From Emiliania huxleyi CCMP1516 (lineage: Eukaryota; Haptophyta; Isochrysidales; Noelaerhabdaceae): 64,000 nt of DNA. Location: assembly GCF_000372725.1 (NCBI RefSeq), contig NW_005196310.1, positions 183,325 to 247,324 on the forward strand, in the 5' to 3' direction. The translations under genes and the position numbers were made by a program. Positions 38,349 through 48,313 of this stretch are shown here, one piece after another (the stretch's first letter is position 1; every line of letters begins with the position of its first letter). The notes below the pieces were generated by a model. That model was given only the letters and a program-made list of their open reading frames with translations, was not told the DNA's origin and made no database searches.

Positions 38349-38451
38349 GTTCGGCACCTCCCACCGACGAACTCGTCCATTACACGAGAGTAGCCTGTGG
38401 CTGAGCAGAGCTGAGCACACACCAAGGCTCGCTGATGACCACATGCGACAT
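38349..38451 (+). repeat. direct repeat, right copy
   Basis: Partner of 36222-36323, same orientation, about 2.13 kb apart. Confidence 0.85.
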
Positions 38452-38621
38452 GCCACATAATTTACCTTCAGAGACCTCGACTATTCACCGCACCACCATG
38501 CGGACGAGAACAGAGGCGAAGCGGCGAGGAGGAGGAGGGCATGCCCGGCCTGCACCGCCAGCTAGCTGGCCTGCCGCCCCCACCACCCCGCCGCCGCGCA
38601 ACCCCGCCATCCCGCCCCCGC

Positions 38622-41600
38622 TCAGCCGATGTGAAGGCAGTGGACCTGCGACACGTCCGCCAGCTCGGCGGCCTTGGAGAGGACGGCGGCCTCGACCTTG
38701 CGGTCGATGGCCATCACGTTGACGACGGCGCCCTGGGCGTCGCCGTGCGAGACCACGCACGCCTGAGGGTGGAGGGTGGAGGGTGGTGCCGGGTCGGAGT
38801 GGGGCGGTTGGGGGGTGATGGGGAGGGGTGTAGCGGTGGCGGGGCGCCTGGATGTTGATCTTGTTCTCCCCGAGCAGGCCCGAGACGCGCGAGAGCACGC
38901 CGGGCTTGTCGATCGACTTGTAGACGAGCATGTAGCCCTTTGGCTCGAACTCGAGCTTGTGGCCCTCGAACTCGACCACGCGCTGGCTCGAGCCGAACAC
39001 CGTGCCTGACGGGTGGCGGGTGGGTTCGGGTGCCGTGGGGTATGGGAGGGTGCCTGACGGGCGGGCGGGCTGACATCCGGAAGGCAGACATCCGGAGGGG
39101 GGCAGACATCCCCTCGAGCCGAGTCATCTCCCATCGCTGGCGGGGGCCGACCAACGCGCCGGCGAGGGCGCGGCTCCCCTTGGAGGGATCGGCTGTGATC
39201 TCGGGCCGATCGCGGCTAGTCCGGTGCCGGCGATGACGTGGCTGCCCTTGGGCGTGGTGACCGTCAGCTTGAGCAGCGAAGAGAAGACGCCGCCCTCCAC
39301 CTCCTGCGTCGTCACCTTCATCTCCCGCTCGGCCGCGAAGGCAGGCGCCGAGATCAGGTTGATCGCCGCGCCCGTCTCGTCGCGCGCGCCGGACTGGTCG
39401 AAGAGGCCGACCTGAAAACAAGAGAAACGCGGGCGCACATCAACACGCGACAGCGGTGAAGGCGCGGCCGAACTGGTGCAAGAGGCGCGCACCAGCGCCG
39501 CGGCCGCGCACAGCTCGCCCGCCTTCTCCACCTTGCCCGACACCTGCACCTGCAGCGAGGTGACCGCCGCCTTGTTGACCTGCGCGAGCAGCTTGCCGAG
39601 GGACGTTGCAAGCGCCGTCCACGGCTTCAGCTCCGGCTTCTGCGAGAGGGTCAGGTTGGGCGCGTTGACGACGCCGACGACCGGCTGCTCGGCAAAGGCG
39701 GCGACGAGCGAGTTTGCGATCTCCTCGGCGACCTTGCCCTGCGCCTCGAGCGTCGAGGCGCCTGTCCACGCCGGGAGGACGCCGCCGTGAGGAGACGCAG
39801 CTCACAGCTCGCAACCCTGCGCCTCGAGCGTGGACGCGCCGAGGTGCGGCGTCGCGACAAGCTTGGGGTGCTCAATCAGCGCCCACTCGTGCTCCGCCGG
39901 CGGCTCCGACTCGAACACGTCAACCGCGGCGCCGGCGACGTGGCCCGACTGCAGCGCGGCGAGCAGGTCCGCCTGAGGGACGTGTCGTGGACGTGTCGTG
40001 GACGTGGCCCGACTGCAGCGCGGCGAGCAGGTCCGCCTGAGGGACGCGTCGCGGACGTGTCCCGACTGCAGCGCGGCCAGGTCCTCCTTGTTGATGACGG
40101 CTGCATCTCAGCTGCATCTCAGCTGCATCTCAGCTGCATCTCAGCTGCATCTCAGCTGTGTCTCCGCCTCGTTGATGATGCCGCCGCGCGCGCAGTTGAT
40201 GATGCGCACACCCGGCTTCATCGTCGCGATCGACGTCTTGTTGATCATGTCCTTTGTGTCGTCGAGCAGCGGCACGTGGACGGTGAGGAAGTCGGCGCGC
40301 GCCATGCAGTCGGCGGCGGAGACCGGCTCGATGTTGAGCTTGCGCGAGGCGTCGGGAGGGAAGAAGGGGTCGTACCCGATGACATCCATCCCGTACGACT
40401 GCATGCGAGAGATCACCTGTGCAAGGCAAGGAGGCGGCCCCTCATCATCTGGTCGCCTGTGATGATGCCGTGTGACTGCGGGAGAGAAGAGGGAGAGGAC
40501 GAGGGAGGGAGAGGAGGAGAGGAGGAGGAGCAGGAAGAGGTGGAGGAGGCAGAGGCGGAGGCAGAGGTGGTGATGGAGAGGCGCAGAGGCAGACAGGAGG
40601 AGGAGAAGGAGGCGACGAAGAGAAGAGGAGAAGAGGACAGGAGAAGGAGGAGGAGGTCGCCTCGCGGCCGACGCGGCCGAGGCCGAGCACGCCGAGCGTC
40701 TTGCCGGAGAGCTCGACGCCCATGTACTTCTTCCGGTCCCACTTGCGCGCCTTCATCGACGCGTCGCCCTGCGGGGGGGGAGAAGACGGCGGTGCGGAGG
40801 GAGGAGACGGCGGGAGGAGACGGCGGGAGGCGGGGTCTGCGAGAGGTCTGCGAGAGATCTCACCGCTCCTCCCTCACGGCAGCGCATGAGTAGAGTGCGA
40901 GGCTTGGCCGGTGTGTGCGGCGGGCAGCAGCAGCCAGTGCGGCAGTCAACAGAGCCGGCAGGTGTGCGGCAGGTGTGCGGCAGGTGTGAGGAGGTGGTCG
41001 GGCCATGTCGCCACGCCAAAGGCGAAAGGGGCGCGCGCGCGGTGGAGCGCTGTGAGGTGTGTGGCAGGCACAGGCGAGTCCTTTAGCTGCTCGCCTGCGC
41101 AACGTTGCGAGCGAGCGAGGCGATGAGGGCGCACCTGAGGGGGAGGAGAGGGCACGCGGGGTCGACGGCGCGGGTGCGGCGGCGCCACCTCGCTAGTTGC
41201 GGCTCGAGGCGGAGGCGATTCGAGGGGTGAAGAGTCGAGGGGAGGGGAGTCCTTTGGCCGGGGCAGGCGCGCGCGTGTGCTCAGCGGCGGAGACGGTGTT
41301 GCCGCCGGGCGTGTTCATGACGATGATGCCCTTCTTGGTGGCGGCGACGCAGTCGATGTTGTCGACGCCCGTCCCCGCCCGCCCGATCGCCGTCATCTTG
41401 TGCGCCGACTCGATGATCTCCGCCGTGACGGTGGTGCCTGAGCGGACGATCAGGCCGTCGTACTCGCCGATGATCTTCTTGAGCTCGGCGGGCGGGACCT
41501 TGGACTTGCAATCGACCACGACGCCCGCCTTTTGCAGGATGTCCACGCACACCTGCGCGCACGGAGGCGGCGGCACACTCACCGCGGTGTGCTCCACTCG

Positions 41601-41751
41601 CTGCTCTGTGCCGTCGCCGGCGGTGCGGCGCCTGCTCGATCGGGTCCGAGATGAGGACCTTCTTGCCCTTGGCGCTCGCGCCGCCCTGCGTGCGGGCCCG
41701 CTTCGGGCTCGTGACGTCCATAGCTCCGTTGGAGGACGGGTTCTTCGGCAT
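38622..41751 (-). CDS. serA: D-3-phosphoglycerate dehydrogenase, 10 exons
   Basis: NAD-dependent oxidation of 3-phosphoglycerate to 3-phosphohydroxypyruvate, first step of the phosphorylated serine pathway. Exons (minus): 41632-41751, 41275-41552, 41095-41134, 40661-40768, 40168-40416, 39840-39972, 39493-39761, 39228-39411, 38848-39005, 38622-38762; all join in frame to 559 aa. Landmarks: '[15 protein letters not shown]', '[12 protein letters not shown]', the Rossmann loop '[11 protein letters not shown]', catalytic Arg in '[14 protein letters not shown]', 'PHLGAST', an intervening (ASB-like) domain, and a C-terminal ACT domain ('[20 protein letters not shown]'), where serine feedback may act. 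Eight of nine introns are GC-AG. The N-terminal 35 residues are Lys/Ser-rich; no clear plastid transit peptide is seen. Confidence 0.94.
39762..39839 (-). mobile_element. PHGDH intron 6, duplication-flanked with variant hairpin
   Basis: The intron opens with GCGCGTCCACGCTCGAGGCG, a near copy of the next exon's GCGCCTCGACGCTCGAGGCG. The insert carries GTGAGCTGCGTCTCCTCAC on the minus strand (39787-39805), three changes from the consensus, and ends GTGGACAG. Confidence 0.75.
39973..40167 (-). mobile_element. PHGDH intron 5 with tandem exon-like copies and ACGTCC inserts
   Basis: Minus strand holds two intronic copies of the next exon's start (ACCTGCTCGCCGCGCTGCAG... then TCGGGCCACGTC), each followed by CGACACGTCC-type units ending CCCTCAG, plus a GCAGCTGAGAT array (40106-40155). 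The final CTCAG is used; splicing gives '[20 protein letters not shown]'. Confidence 0.75.
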
Positions 41752-42890
41752 GGGGTCTGCGAGCTCAGCTGTCTCCGTGTCGCAAGCACCGATGCGGGGT
41801 GATTAGGCAAGGGCACCCCGGAGTTGCCGATAAGAAATTCTTGCCGGTTGAAGCCCTGATTTGAAACATGAAAAACGCGTGCCCTGCCGTGCGTGCCGTG
41901 CCCAGACCGGAAAGTCGAGCGAGCCCAGGCAGGCCCGGGACGCTCCTCTCCACCGTGATGCTCCTCGCCATCATCGTCACCACGACGTGTCAGCTGCGGA
42001 CGGGCGTCGCCCGCGACATGCGCACGTAGCCCGACAACTTTCATACGCTCTGCAAGCCGCGGGCGGCTCCAACTGTCAATGTCGTCTCGCATTGCCGGTA
42101 CGCAGGCCTGGCTGCTCTCTCTCTCCCCCGCTCCCCCCCCACTCCCCATCGAGACTGAGCCACCGGTGAGCACGGGCTGCGGCGCGACCCTTGCCGTCCC
42201 CGCGCACGCAGGTCACCATGCATCAGAGCTGCTTTGTCGTGCGCACTCGAGCAGCGCGCAACGGTCGCGCCCACCTGTCACCTCGCCTCGCCGGCTGCAT
42301 CCCGCTCGCGGCGGTCGCCACCATCCCTGGGTCACCGCCACTGCCCCTGTCCCTGCCGCCGCCGCCGCCGTCCGATTCCTCCCCGCCGCCCGGCCTGATC
42401 CGCGGCGTGCAACGCCCCCCACGCACAAACATGGGCACACACCTCGGCATCGCCGACCCGCCCCCAGCCCCCTGCCGCCGCCGCCGCCGTCCCTGTCGCC
42501 CCCGCTTTCACCCACTTGCTTTACTGCCGACTCCAAGCGGGAGGCAGCAAAAGCACGCAGACAGAACCCTGAGAACGTCGCCATCGTGTAGCAGGCAGGC
42601 ATGGCTAGCCGCGTGTTGGGGTGTAGTGTTTGTGTGTGTGGTGTACTCTCCTCTACTCAGTGATAGTGAGTGAGCAGCGTACGATATAAAAACAACTGAA
42701 AAACCTCGAAGCCCTGGGAGCCCTCCCCCTACTGTTCGCGTCGTGTTTTCTTTGGGCGGCATAGGCGAGCCGCCGGTGATCTGCCAAGCCCCTCCCGCCT
42801 CCGACTCGCGCTGTCTGTGCTCCTGATTCCACTTCCCCGATTCCCAAGACTCTCTTTAAAATTATATGTTCTTTGAAAGAAAAATATTAA
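41752..42890. other. 1.1 kb without a supportable gene
   Basis: Upstream of PHGDH. Contains CCGCCGCCG-rich segments at 42355-42500 with Pro/Arg-rich frames only. Confidence 0.55.
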
Positions 42891-43316
42891 CGTGTTCCGG
42901 CGGCAAGGTCTATGCTGCTTTGGCGGGTACAGCGACAACGACGGCATCCTCGGCTCAGTGGAGCGGTAGGATCCCGCGACGAACGCGTGGCGGGGATGCG
43001 GTGACGCCGATGGCGGCGGCGCGGACACAGTTTGGGATGGCGGGGAGCTCGACGGCAAGCTGTATGTATGTCGTGGGAGGCTGTAACGACAACGACGGCA
43101 CCCTAAGCTCGATGGAGCGGCACGATCCGGCGGAGAACGCGTGGGAGGATGTGGCGCCGATGGCGGCGGCTCGCGCAAAACCTCGGACGGCTGCAGCAGC
43201 GCTCGATCAGCGCTCGATGGCAGTCTGTACGCGCTGTGGTCAACGACGACCCCGCGACGAATGTGTGGGAGGCGGCTGCGCCGTTGACCACCGCACGATC
43301 GTGCTGTTATGATTCT
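42891..43316 (+). pseudogene. decayed Kelch-repeat fragment
   Basis: Kelch blade DNA is recognisable (GACGGCATCCTCGGCTCAGT, GGCGCCGATGGCGGCGGC, AAGCTGTATGT) but frame changes between blades and in-frame stops break it: for example 'SAQWSGRIPRRTRG' is the +1 reading of the blade and then 'YVVGGCNDNDGTLSSMERHD' is in the correct frame. No F-box N-terminus. It is preceded by an AT-rich stretch (TTTAAAATTATATGTTC). Confidence 0.8.
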
Positions 43317-43454
43317 TGGTGCAATATTAGACACTAGCTGCATGCCAGCCTGATCGTCACATATGCACAAAGACGGCTCAATCCGGACGCAACACGCTGA
43401 ATTGCGCCGGGAGGATGTATGAACCGCAGTCCAGCCGGGAAGATGTAGCGTACG

Positions 43455-43670
43455 CTAGGCGGCGGCTGCCGCAGGTGCATTCCGATGTCGCACCTGGTAG
43501 CCGCGAAAGACTGACTGCACGCGGACTATCGCGGCCGCTGCCAAGCGCCTGTGCCGCACCCGCTGCAGCCAGCGCTGCGCCGCTAGCTGCACACGCTGGC
43601 TGCCACAGGCGTCGTGCTCCTCAGAGAGCTCGTCGTGCTCAAGGGAGAGGGGCGCCAGCTGCCCGCGCAT
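43455..43670 (-). CDS. IQ-motif fragment, unknown gene
   Basis: Reads 'AAAAIVRVQSVFRGYQVRHR', a good IQ calmodulin-binding motif (xQxxxRGxxxR), preceded by a basic helix 'LAAQRWLQRVRHRRL' that may be a second degenerate IQ. No partner exon was found, so this may be a lone exon or a relic. Confidence 0.35.
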   Translation of the reverse strand: MRGQLAPLSLEHDELSEEHDACGSQRVQLAAQRWLQRVRHRRLAAAAIVRVQSVFRGYQVRHRNAPAAAAA

Positions 43671-43679
43671 GGGCCCGCT

Positions 43680-44440
43680 GACGGCGGCGAGCCCACCACT
43701 CAGTCGCTTCAGCTGGGTTTTAAAGAATTTGCTCGCACATAGCCCGATTCATCCATCAACTACACTCATCTTCTGGTGCTTAGCCCCGTGCAGCGGCGGT
43801 CCGGCAGGCTGCCCCCAAGGCCCCCTGGGCCGCTGCGGGTTTTGGAGTTATGCTTAGGCACAGCTTCGGCGATGGCAGCCCCTCTCTGGGGTGTTGCATA
43901 GGCGGGGAGTTCTCCCCCGCTGGCGTCTCGCAGCTGCTTATTCTCGTATTCTCGTATTCTCGTCGCGCAGTATGGTATTGCGTGGAGGCGGTCGTATTCT
44001 CGTATCACTAGCTCCGAGTAGAGGGGGCGGTCTGCTGCTAGGGGAAACCCGGAGCGCGGAGCCAACCCTCGGAGACCCGTGTTTACTTTAAGGCCCTTGC
44101 TCTGCGAACGCGCACCCCCCCCTAGGGGTCAGGGCTCTCCTGCCCGTAGCCCGATGCCGATCATCCGGCTCGCTGGGTGCGCTCCTCAGCTCCCCGGCCC
44201 TGGATGTGAGGTTGTGGAGGTGGTTTAAAAAATTTCTGCTCGACCGAGTTTGCGCTGATGAGCGAACCGAGCCGCCGGGTGCCCCGCAGCGGCCTCGCTG
44301 GGCCAGAACGTCGGCCCCGAGTGCTCCGCAGCAGCCTCGCTGAGCCAGAACGTCGGCTCGCGAGGTGGGGTGCTAGTCTGGGACCCATACGTGGCAGTTC
44401 CCTTGCTCCAAGCGCTTGCGCTTCGGCGGTAGTGATCTAA
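43680..44440. other. 760 nt without a supportable gene
   Basis: Contains a two-copy repeat of GCCTCGCTGRGCCAGAACGT (44288 and 44334), short CGTATTCT repeats at 43945-43965 and TTTAAAAAATTT at 44223. Confidence 0.6.
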
Positions 44441-46138
44441 TCACCCGAATACCACGTTCGGATCGCTCCTCATCGCAAACCCCGTCAGCAGTTCACCTAC
44501 GGGTATGTTCGTAAGAGCTACATACACTGAAAAAAGCAAGGCGCCCGCCGCACCGCCGCTTTTCGAGCTCGAAGCACCCGCCGGGGCCGGCGAGACCGCC
44601 GCCTTTTCGAGCTCGCCACGTGGAGTTGGTCCGCTCGGAGCCGGGACAAACGCACTCTTGCCGCCGCCACTGTTCTTCTTCTTCTTCTTGCCCTTCTTGC
44701 TCTCCTTGGCGCGCTCCTCCACCTCCTTCTCCGCCTCCTCCTCCGCCAGCAGCGCCTCGGCATGCCGCGCCGCCTCCGCTTCCGCCTCCGCCCTCTCCGC
44801 CCTACTCGCCGCCTCCGCCGCCGCCGCCGCCGCCGCCGCATGCTCTTCGATGGCGCGCACGCACTCGGCGTGACCCTTCTCCTTGGCCATCTGCAACGCG
44901 GACTTGCCGTTCGCAATTCGCAGCGCCGTGTCTGCGTTTGCCCGCAGCAACAGCTCGACCATCCGCTCGTGGCCGTTGTCGGCGGCGGCCATCAGCGCGG
45001 TGACGCCGTTGCTGCTCTGCAGGTTGATGTCCGCGCCGTGCCGAATCAGCATCTCAACCACCCGCTCGTGGCCGTTGCCGGCGGCGAGCAGCAGCGCGGT
45101 GTCGCCGTCGCTTTCCTGCGTGTTGATCTCCGCGCCAACCCGCAGCAGCAAGTCGACCACCCGCTCGTGGCCTCCGACGGCGGAGGCCATCAGCGCGGTC
45201 CAACCTTCGCTGTTCTGCAGGTTGACCTCCGCGCCACGCCGCAGCAGCATGTCGACCACCCGCTCGACGCCTGCGCCGGCGGCGAGCATCAGCGCGGTGA
45301 AGCCGGTGTCACCGCAAGTCGCATTGACCCGCCCGCCGCTGTCAAGCCACGTCAGTAGCGCCGCCTCGTCGCCTCGCGCAGCTGCGCCCGCCACCTCTGT
45401 GGGAAGGCTGAACGGCGAGCCGGAAGAAGCCGCAGCCCTGGCTCCCGCCGCCGCCTCGCCCGAGGGATCGCCGCCCGCGCCGCCCGCCAACGCCTCGCGC
45501 CGGCCCGCAGCCACCTCCTCCTGGACGTGCTTCTTGAAGGCCTCGACGCACTCGGCGTGGCCCTGCTCCTTGGCTGTCTGCAGCGCGGACTTGCCGCTCA
45601 TAGTGCGCAGGGCCGTATTTGCGCCCGCCTGCAGCAAGCGCCGAACGACGGCGGGGTGGTTGAAGAAGGCGGCGAAAATTAGCGCGGTGCCGCCATTGCT
45701 GCTCTGCACGTTGACCTCAGCGCCATGCCGAAGCAGCAGCTCAAGCACCCGCTCGCGGCCTTGGAGGGCGGCGCACATCAGCGCGGTGAAGTCGTCGCTG
45801 TCCTGCAGTTCGGTCTCCGCGCCGCCCCGCAGCAGAAGGTCGACCACCCGCTCATGGCCGTTGCGGGCGGCGATATGCAGCAGCGTGAACTTGCCAGCTG
45901 CGTTGGCCGCGTTCACGTGGGCCGCGTCGTCGCTGCTGAGCCAATCCCGCAGCACGCCCACTTTGCCGGTCGCCGCCGCCTTCACGACGTTCGCCGGCGC
46001 CTTCACGATGTTCGTCACCGACATGGTGGGAGCCCCCTCCCGCATGCAGGACTCAAGAGGGTGCGTGTGCGCCCCGGACCGCGCCAGGCGAGTGATATCC
46101 CTGTGCGGCTGCCGTCCCTCGCATGTTTCGCGCGACAT
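44441..46138 (-). CDS. ankyrin-repeat protein with charged linker and hydrophobic C-terminus
   Basis: Intronless, 565 aa from the outermost ATG (46138); an alternative start is 'MSVTNIVKAPANVVKAAATG' at 46024, after which all recognisable repeats begin. Two ankyrin blocks of three to four repeats ('NGHERVVDLLLRGGAETE', 'GHERVVEMLIRHGADINL') are separated by a Gly/Ala linker, each closing with 'GKSALQTAKEQGHAECV'. Then a Glu/Ala/Arg coiled coil, a Lys-rich patch with K6, and a hydrophobic tail 'AAGALLFSVYVALTNIPVGE' that could be a tail anchor. Repeat DNA is close to that of the ankyrin-RING gene at 15 kb, but no RING is present. Probably a scaffold; partner unknown. Confidence 0.85.
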   Translation of the reverse strand: MSRETCEGRQPHRDITRLARSGAHTHPLESCMREGAPTMSVTNIVKAPANVVKAAATGKVGVLRDWLSSDDAAHVNAANAAGKFTLLHIAARNGHERVVDLLLRGGAETELQDSDDFTALMCAALQGRERVLELLLRHGAEVNVQSSNGGTALIFAAFFNHPAVVRRLLQAGANTALRTMSGKSALQTAKEQGHAECVEAFKKHVQEEVAAGRREALAGGAGGDPSGEAAAGARAAASSGSPFSLPTEVAGAAARGDEAALLTWLDSGGRVNATCGDTGFTALMLAAGAGVERVVDMLLRRGAEVNLQNSEGWTALMASAVGGHERVVDLLLRVGAEINTQESDGDTALLLAAGNGHERVVEMLIRHGADINLQSSNGVTALMAAADNGHERMVELLLRANADTALRIANGKSALQMAKEKGHAECVRAIEEHAAAAAAAAEAASRAERAEAEAEAARHAEALLAEEEAEKEVEERAKESKKGKKKKKNSGGGKSAFVPAPSGPTPRGELEKAAVSPAPAGASSSKSGGAAGALLFSVYVALTNIPVGELLTGFAMRSDPNVVFG

Positions 46139-46214
46139 ATTTCTTTCTCCTTCTCACGTAGCCCCTTTCTTCTCTTCTTTTCTTTTTGGTGGGCTTGTGT
46201 CTCCTCGGCGCCCG

Positions 46215-46809
46215 ATGGCCTCCCACCGCATCGGCGCGCGCGTCGCGGGTGGGAGGCTACAACAACGACGACAGCTTCCTCAGCTCAGTCGAGCGGTACG
46301 ACCCGGCTGCCAATTCGTGGGAGGCGGTGGCGCCGATGGCGACGGAGCGGAGCGAACATGGCGTGGCGGTGCTCGACGGCAAGCTGTACGCGGTGGGAGG
46401 ATACAACGACGACGACGGCATCCTCAGCTCGGTGGAGCGGTACGACCCGGCTGCCAATGCGTGGGAGGAGGTGGCGCCGATGGCGGAGGCGCGGGAGGCT
46501 CACGCCATGGCGGTGCTCGAAGGCAAGCTGTACGCTGTGGGCGGACAGGATGCCGGCTACAACGCCCTCAGCTCGGTGGAGCGGTACGACCCGGCTGCGA
46601 ACGCGTGGGAGGCGGTGGCGCCGATGGCGAGCGTGCGGGCTACTGTTGGTGTGGTGGTGCTCGACGGCAAGCTGTACGCTGCGGGCGGCATGAACGGCGA
46701 CGACGGCCACCTCAGCTCGGTGGAGCGGTACGACCCGACAACCAACGCGTGGCAGGCGGTGGCGCCGATGGCGACGGCGCGGGCCTCTGCTGTCGCGCTC
46801 CTGATGTAG
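46215..46809 (+). pseudogene. Kelch paralogue 5, internally deleted and frameshifted
   Basis: The first 11 codons are those of the family ('MASHRIGARVAG'), but then the sequence jumps straight to a blade ('GGYNNDDSFLSSVERYD') in a different frame. The F-box-like block and the first blades are missing. From 46253 five blades are intact to the normal end. The breakpoint shares GTGGGAGG-like sequence, so a microhomology deletion is likely. A protein could only start from another codon in the blade frame. It is divergently placed against the minus-strand ankyrin gene, 76 bp away. Confidence 0.8.
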
Positions 46810-47079
46810 AGGGAGGGGGGGGGGCATAGAAGGGGGGGCATGCAACGCGTTCGGTGTCGCTCCCGAACGCCAACCTCTTTGTCCCTTTGGTATCCGTCAT
46901 TTTGTTGTACGACCGTACGTGCTTTTATTTAGCTTATTACTGTGGGTGAAACGGGAGGGGGGGGGTGTTCTCTAGGCTCTCTCTTGTTGAAAATTCTGTT
47001 AATTAAAATGAACTCGGGGGCACAGGACGCGGCACAAACGGGGCACAAACGCTAAATTCTGTCAATATTCACCTCACTT

Positions 47080-47715
47080 TTGGATGTGGGCACTGGCGGG
47101 GTCCGTGCCACACAATTGAGGCCGATGCCAAGACGCTTCTTCAGACAGTTGGATCCGCCAGCTGAGCCCGCACAAGAGCTAGCTCCCATCGATTCCGCAG
47201 CTGTGGCGCATGCCTTTGTCACAGCCTCGGCAGCGCTACCTCCCACACCGACCACCGCAGACGCTTGCGTCAATGCGGAAGTCCCGTGGACTCCCCAAAA
47301 GACGATTGATTCGAGCCAGACAATCACCACGACAGTGCGATCGCACCTGGTATCATTTATTGCTATCGCTCTGGCCGTTGTCAGCGCGGTGTGCTTGGCA
47401 ACCCTTGCCTTACCCCTCATGCAACAGCCTCTCGACGAGATGCGTTTGTCAGCGCGAGACATGGCAGAGCAGCTCAACGACCAGTGGAATTCGGGAGACA
47501 CGCCCGTGGGCGGTTTGCTGGTCCATGTGATGGATGGCCCAGGCATCGTCGGCAGTGGATTTGTGGGGTATCCTCCCGGCCAGATCCCAAGCGCCATGGA
47601 GCTGTGGGCCGGTGTGGGGCAGCCGAGCCATCCGACGACACTCGCAGTGGACCCATCTCCATCAGCAGCCCTTGAAGGCCTGAGCAGCCTGGACCCCCAT
47701 TGGTCCAGAGAATAA
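47080..47715 (+). CDS. possible single-pass membrane protein, unknown
   Basis: 211-aa frame opened at 47080 ('MDVGTGGVRATQL') with an internal ATG option at 47122. One strong hydrophobic segment 'VSFIAIALAVVSAVCLATLA' around residue 100, then a soluble region with 'GGLLVHVMDGPGIVGSGFVG'. No family recognised. The last ~25 codons run antisense through the serine-carboxypeptidase remnant, so the true 3' end may be earlier or the gene may have arisen on that remnant. Confidence 0.45.
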   Translation: MDVGTGGVRATQLRPMPRRFFRQLDPPAEPAQELAPIDSAAVAHAFVTASAALPPTPTTADACVNAEVPWTPQKTIDSSQTITTTVRSHLVSFIAIALAVVSAVCLATLALPLMQQPLDEMRLSARDMAEQLNDQWNSGDTPVGGLLVHVMDGPGIVGSGFVGYPPGQIPSAMELWAGVGQPSHPTTLAVDPSPSAALEGLSSLDPHWSRE

Positions 47716-48079
47716 GCGGATCAGAGCTAGGGTCGCCCTCGCTCTGGACGTAGACATAGAAAAGCCGACGCGACTCGTTCGGGCCGACGGGAATGTAGCC
47801 AGAGTGCATCTCGCCGGGGAGCGTGGTGAGCAGTCCCGGCAGCGAGGTGATCCGTCCTACCGCCGGATATTCGTCAAAGTCGTCATTCCTCGTTGCCCAC
47901 AACCAGTCCATCAACCAGGCCTTGCTTGGTGGAACAGAGAGCAGAGCAGCACTGTTCGGTCCCATTGACCTAGCGCTGCTGGCGCAGAGCAGCAGGGCGA
48001 GAAGTGACGCTGAGCCGGTGAGGAGAGCAGCCGTCGCACATGAGGAGCCTTTCGCGCGAGCGGCCTTCTTCACGATCAT
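47640..48079 (-). pseudogene. serine carboxypeptidase (S10), N-terminal part only
   Basis: Starts at 48079 with a basic N-terminus and a hydrophobic stretch 'TGSASLLALLLCASS' suitable as signal peptide or anchor, then 'GEMHSGYIPVGPNESRRLFY', 'SSDPLILWTNGGPGCSGL' and 'LLMEMGPLRV', the first conserved third of S10 peptidases. Homology stops at about 47650 and neither the nucleophile motif GESYAG nor the Asp/His region is found further down the strand, so it is truncated here. Either a breakpoint removed the rest or a large intron leads elsewhere; I favour truncation. Confidence 0.7.
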
Positions 48080-48313
48080 AGATGGTGCTGGTCCTCTCGC
48101 CTCGTGCGCACACGCTTGTTGGTTGAGAGGTTGAGAGGGACGCGCGCAAGCGTTTACCCCCTACTTACTTGTCCGTTGCCACCGCCAACACCGCCGCGGC
48201 CGCCGCACAGCGCCACATCCTCGAGAACCCACCACCGCCGCCGCATCGCGAACGTCGCCGCCCACAGTCTAGAGCACACTGACCGCCGCCACTGCCTCGT
48301 GTACAGCCCTGCG

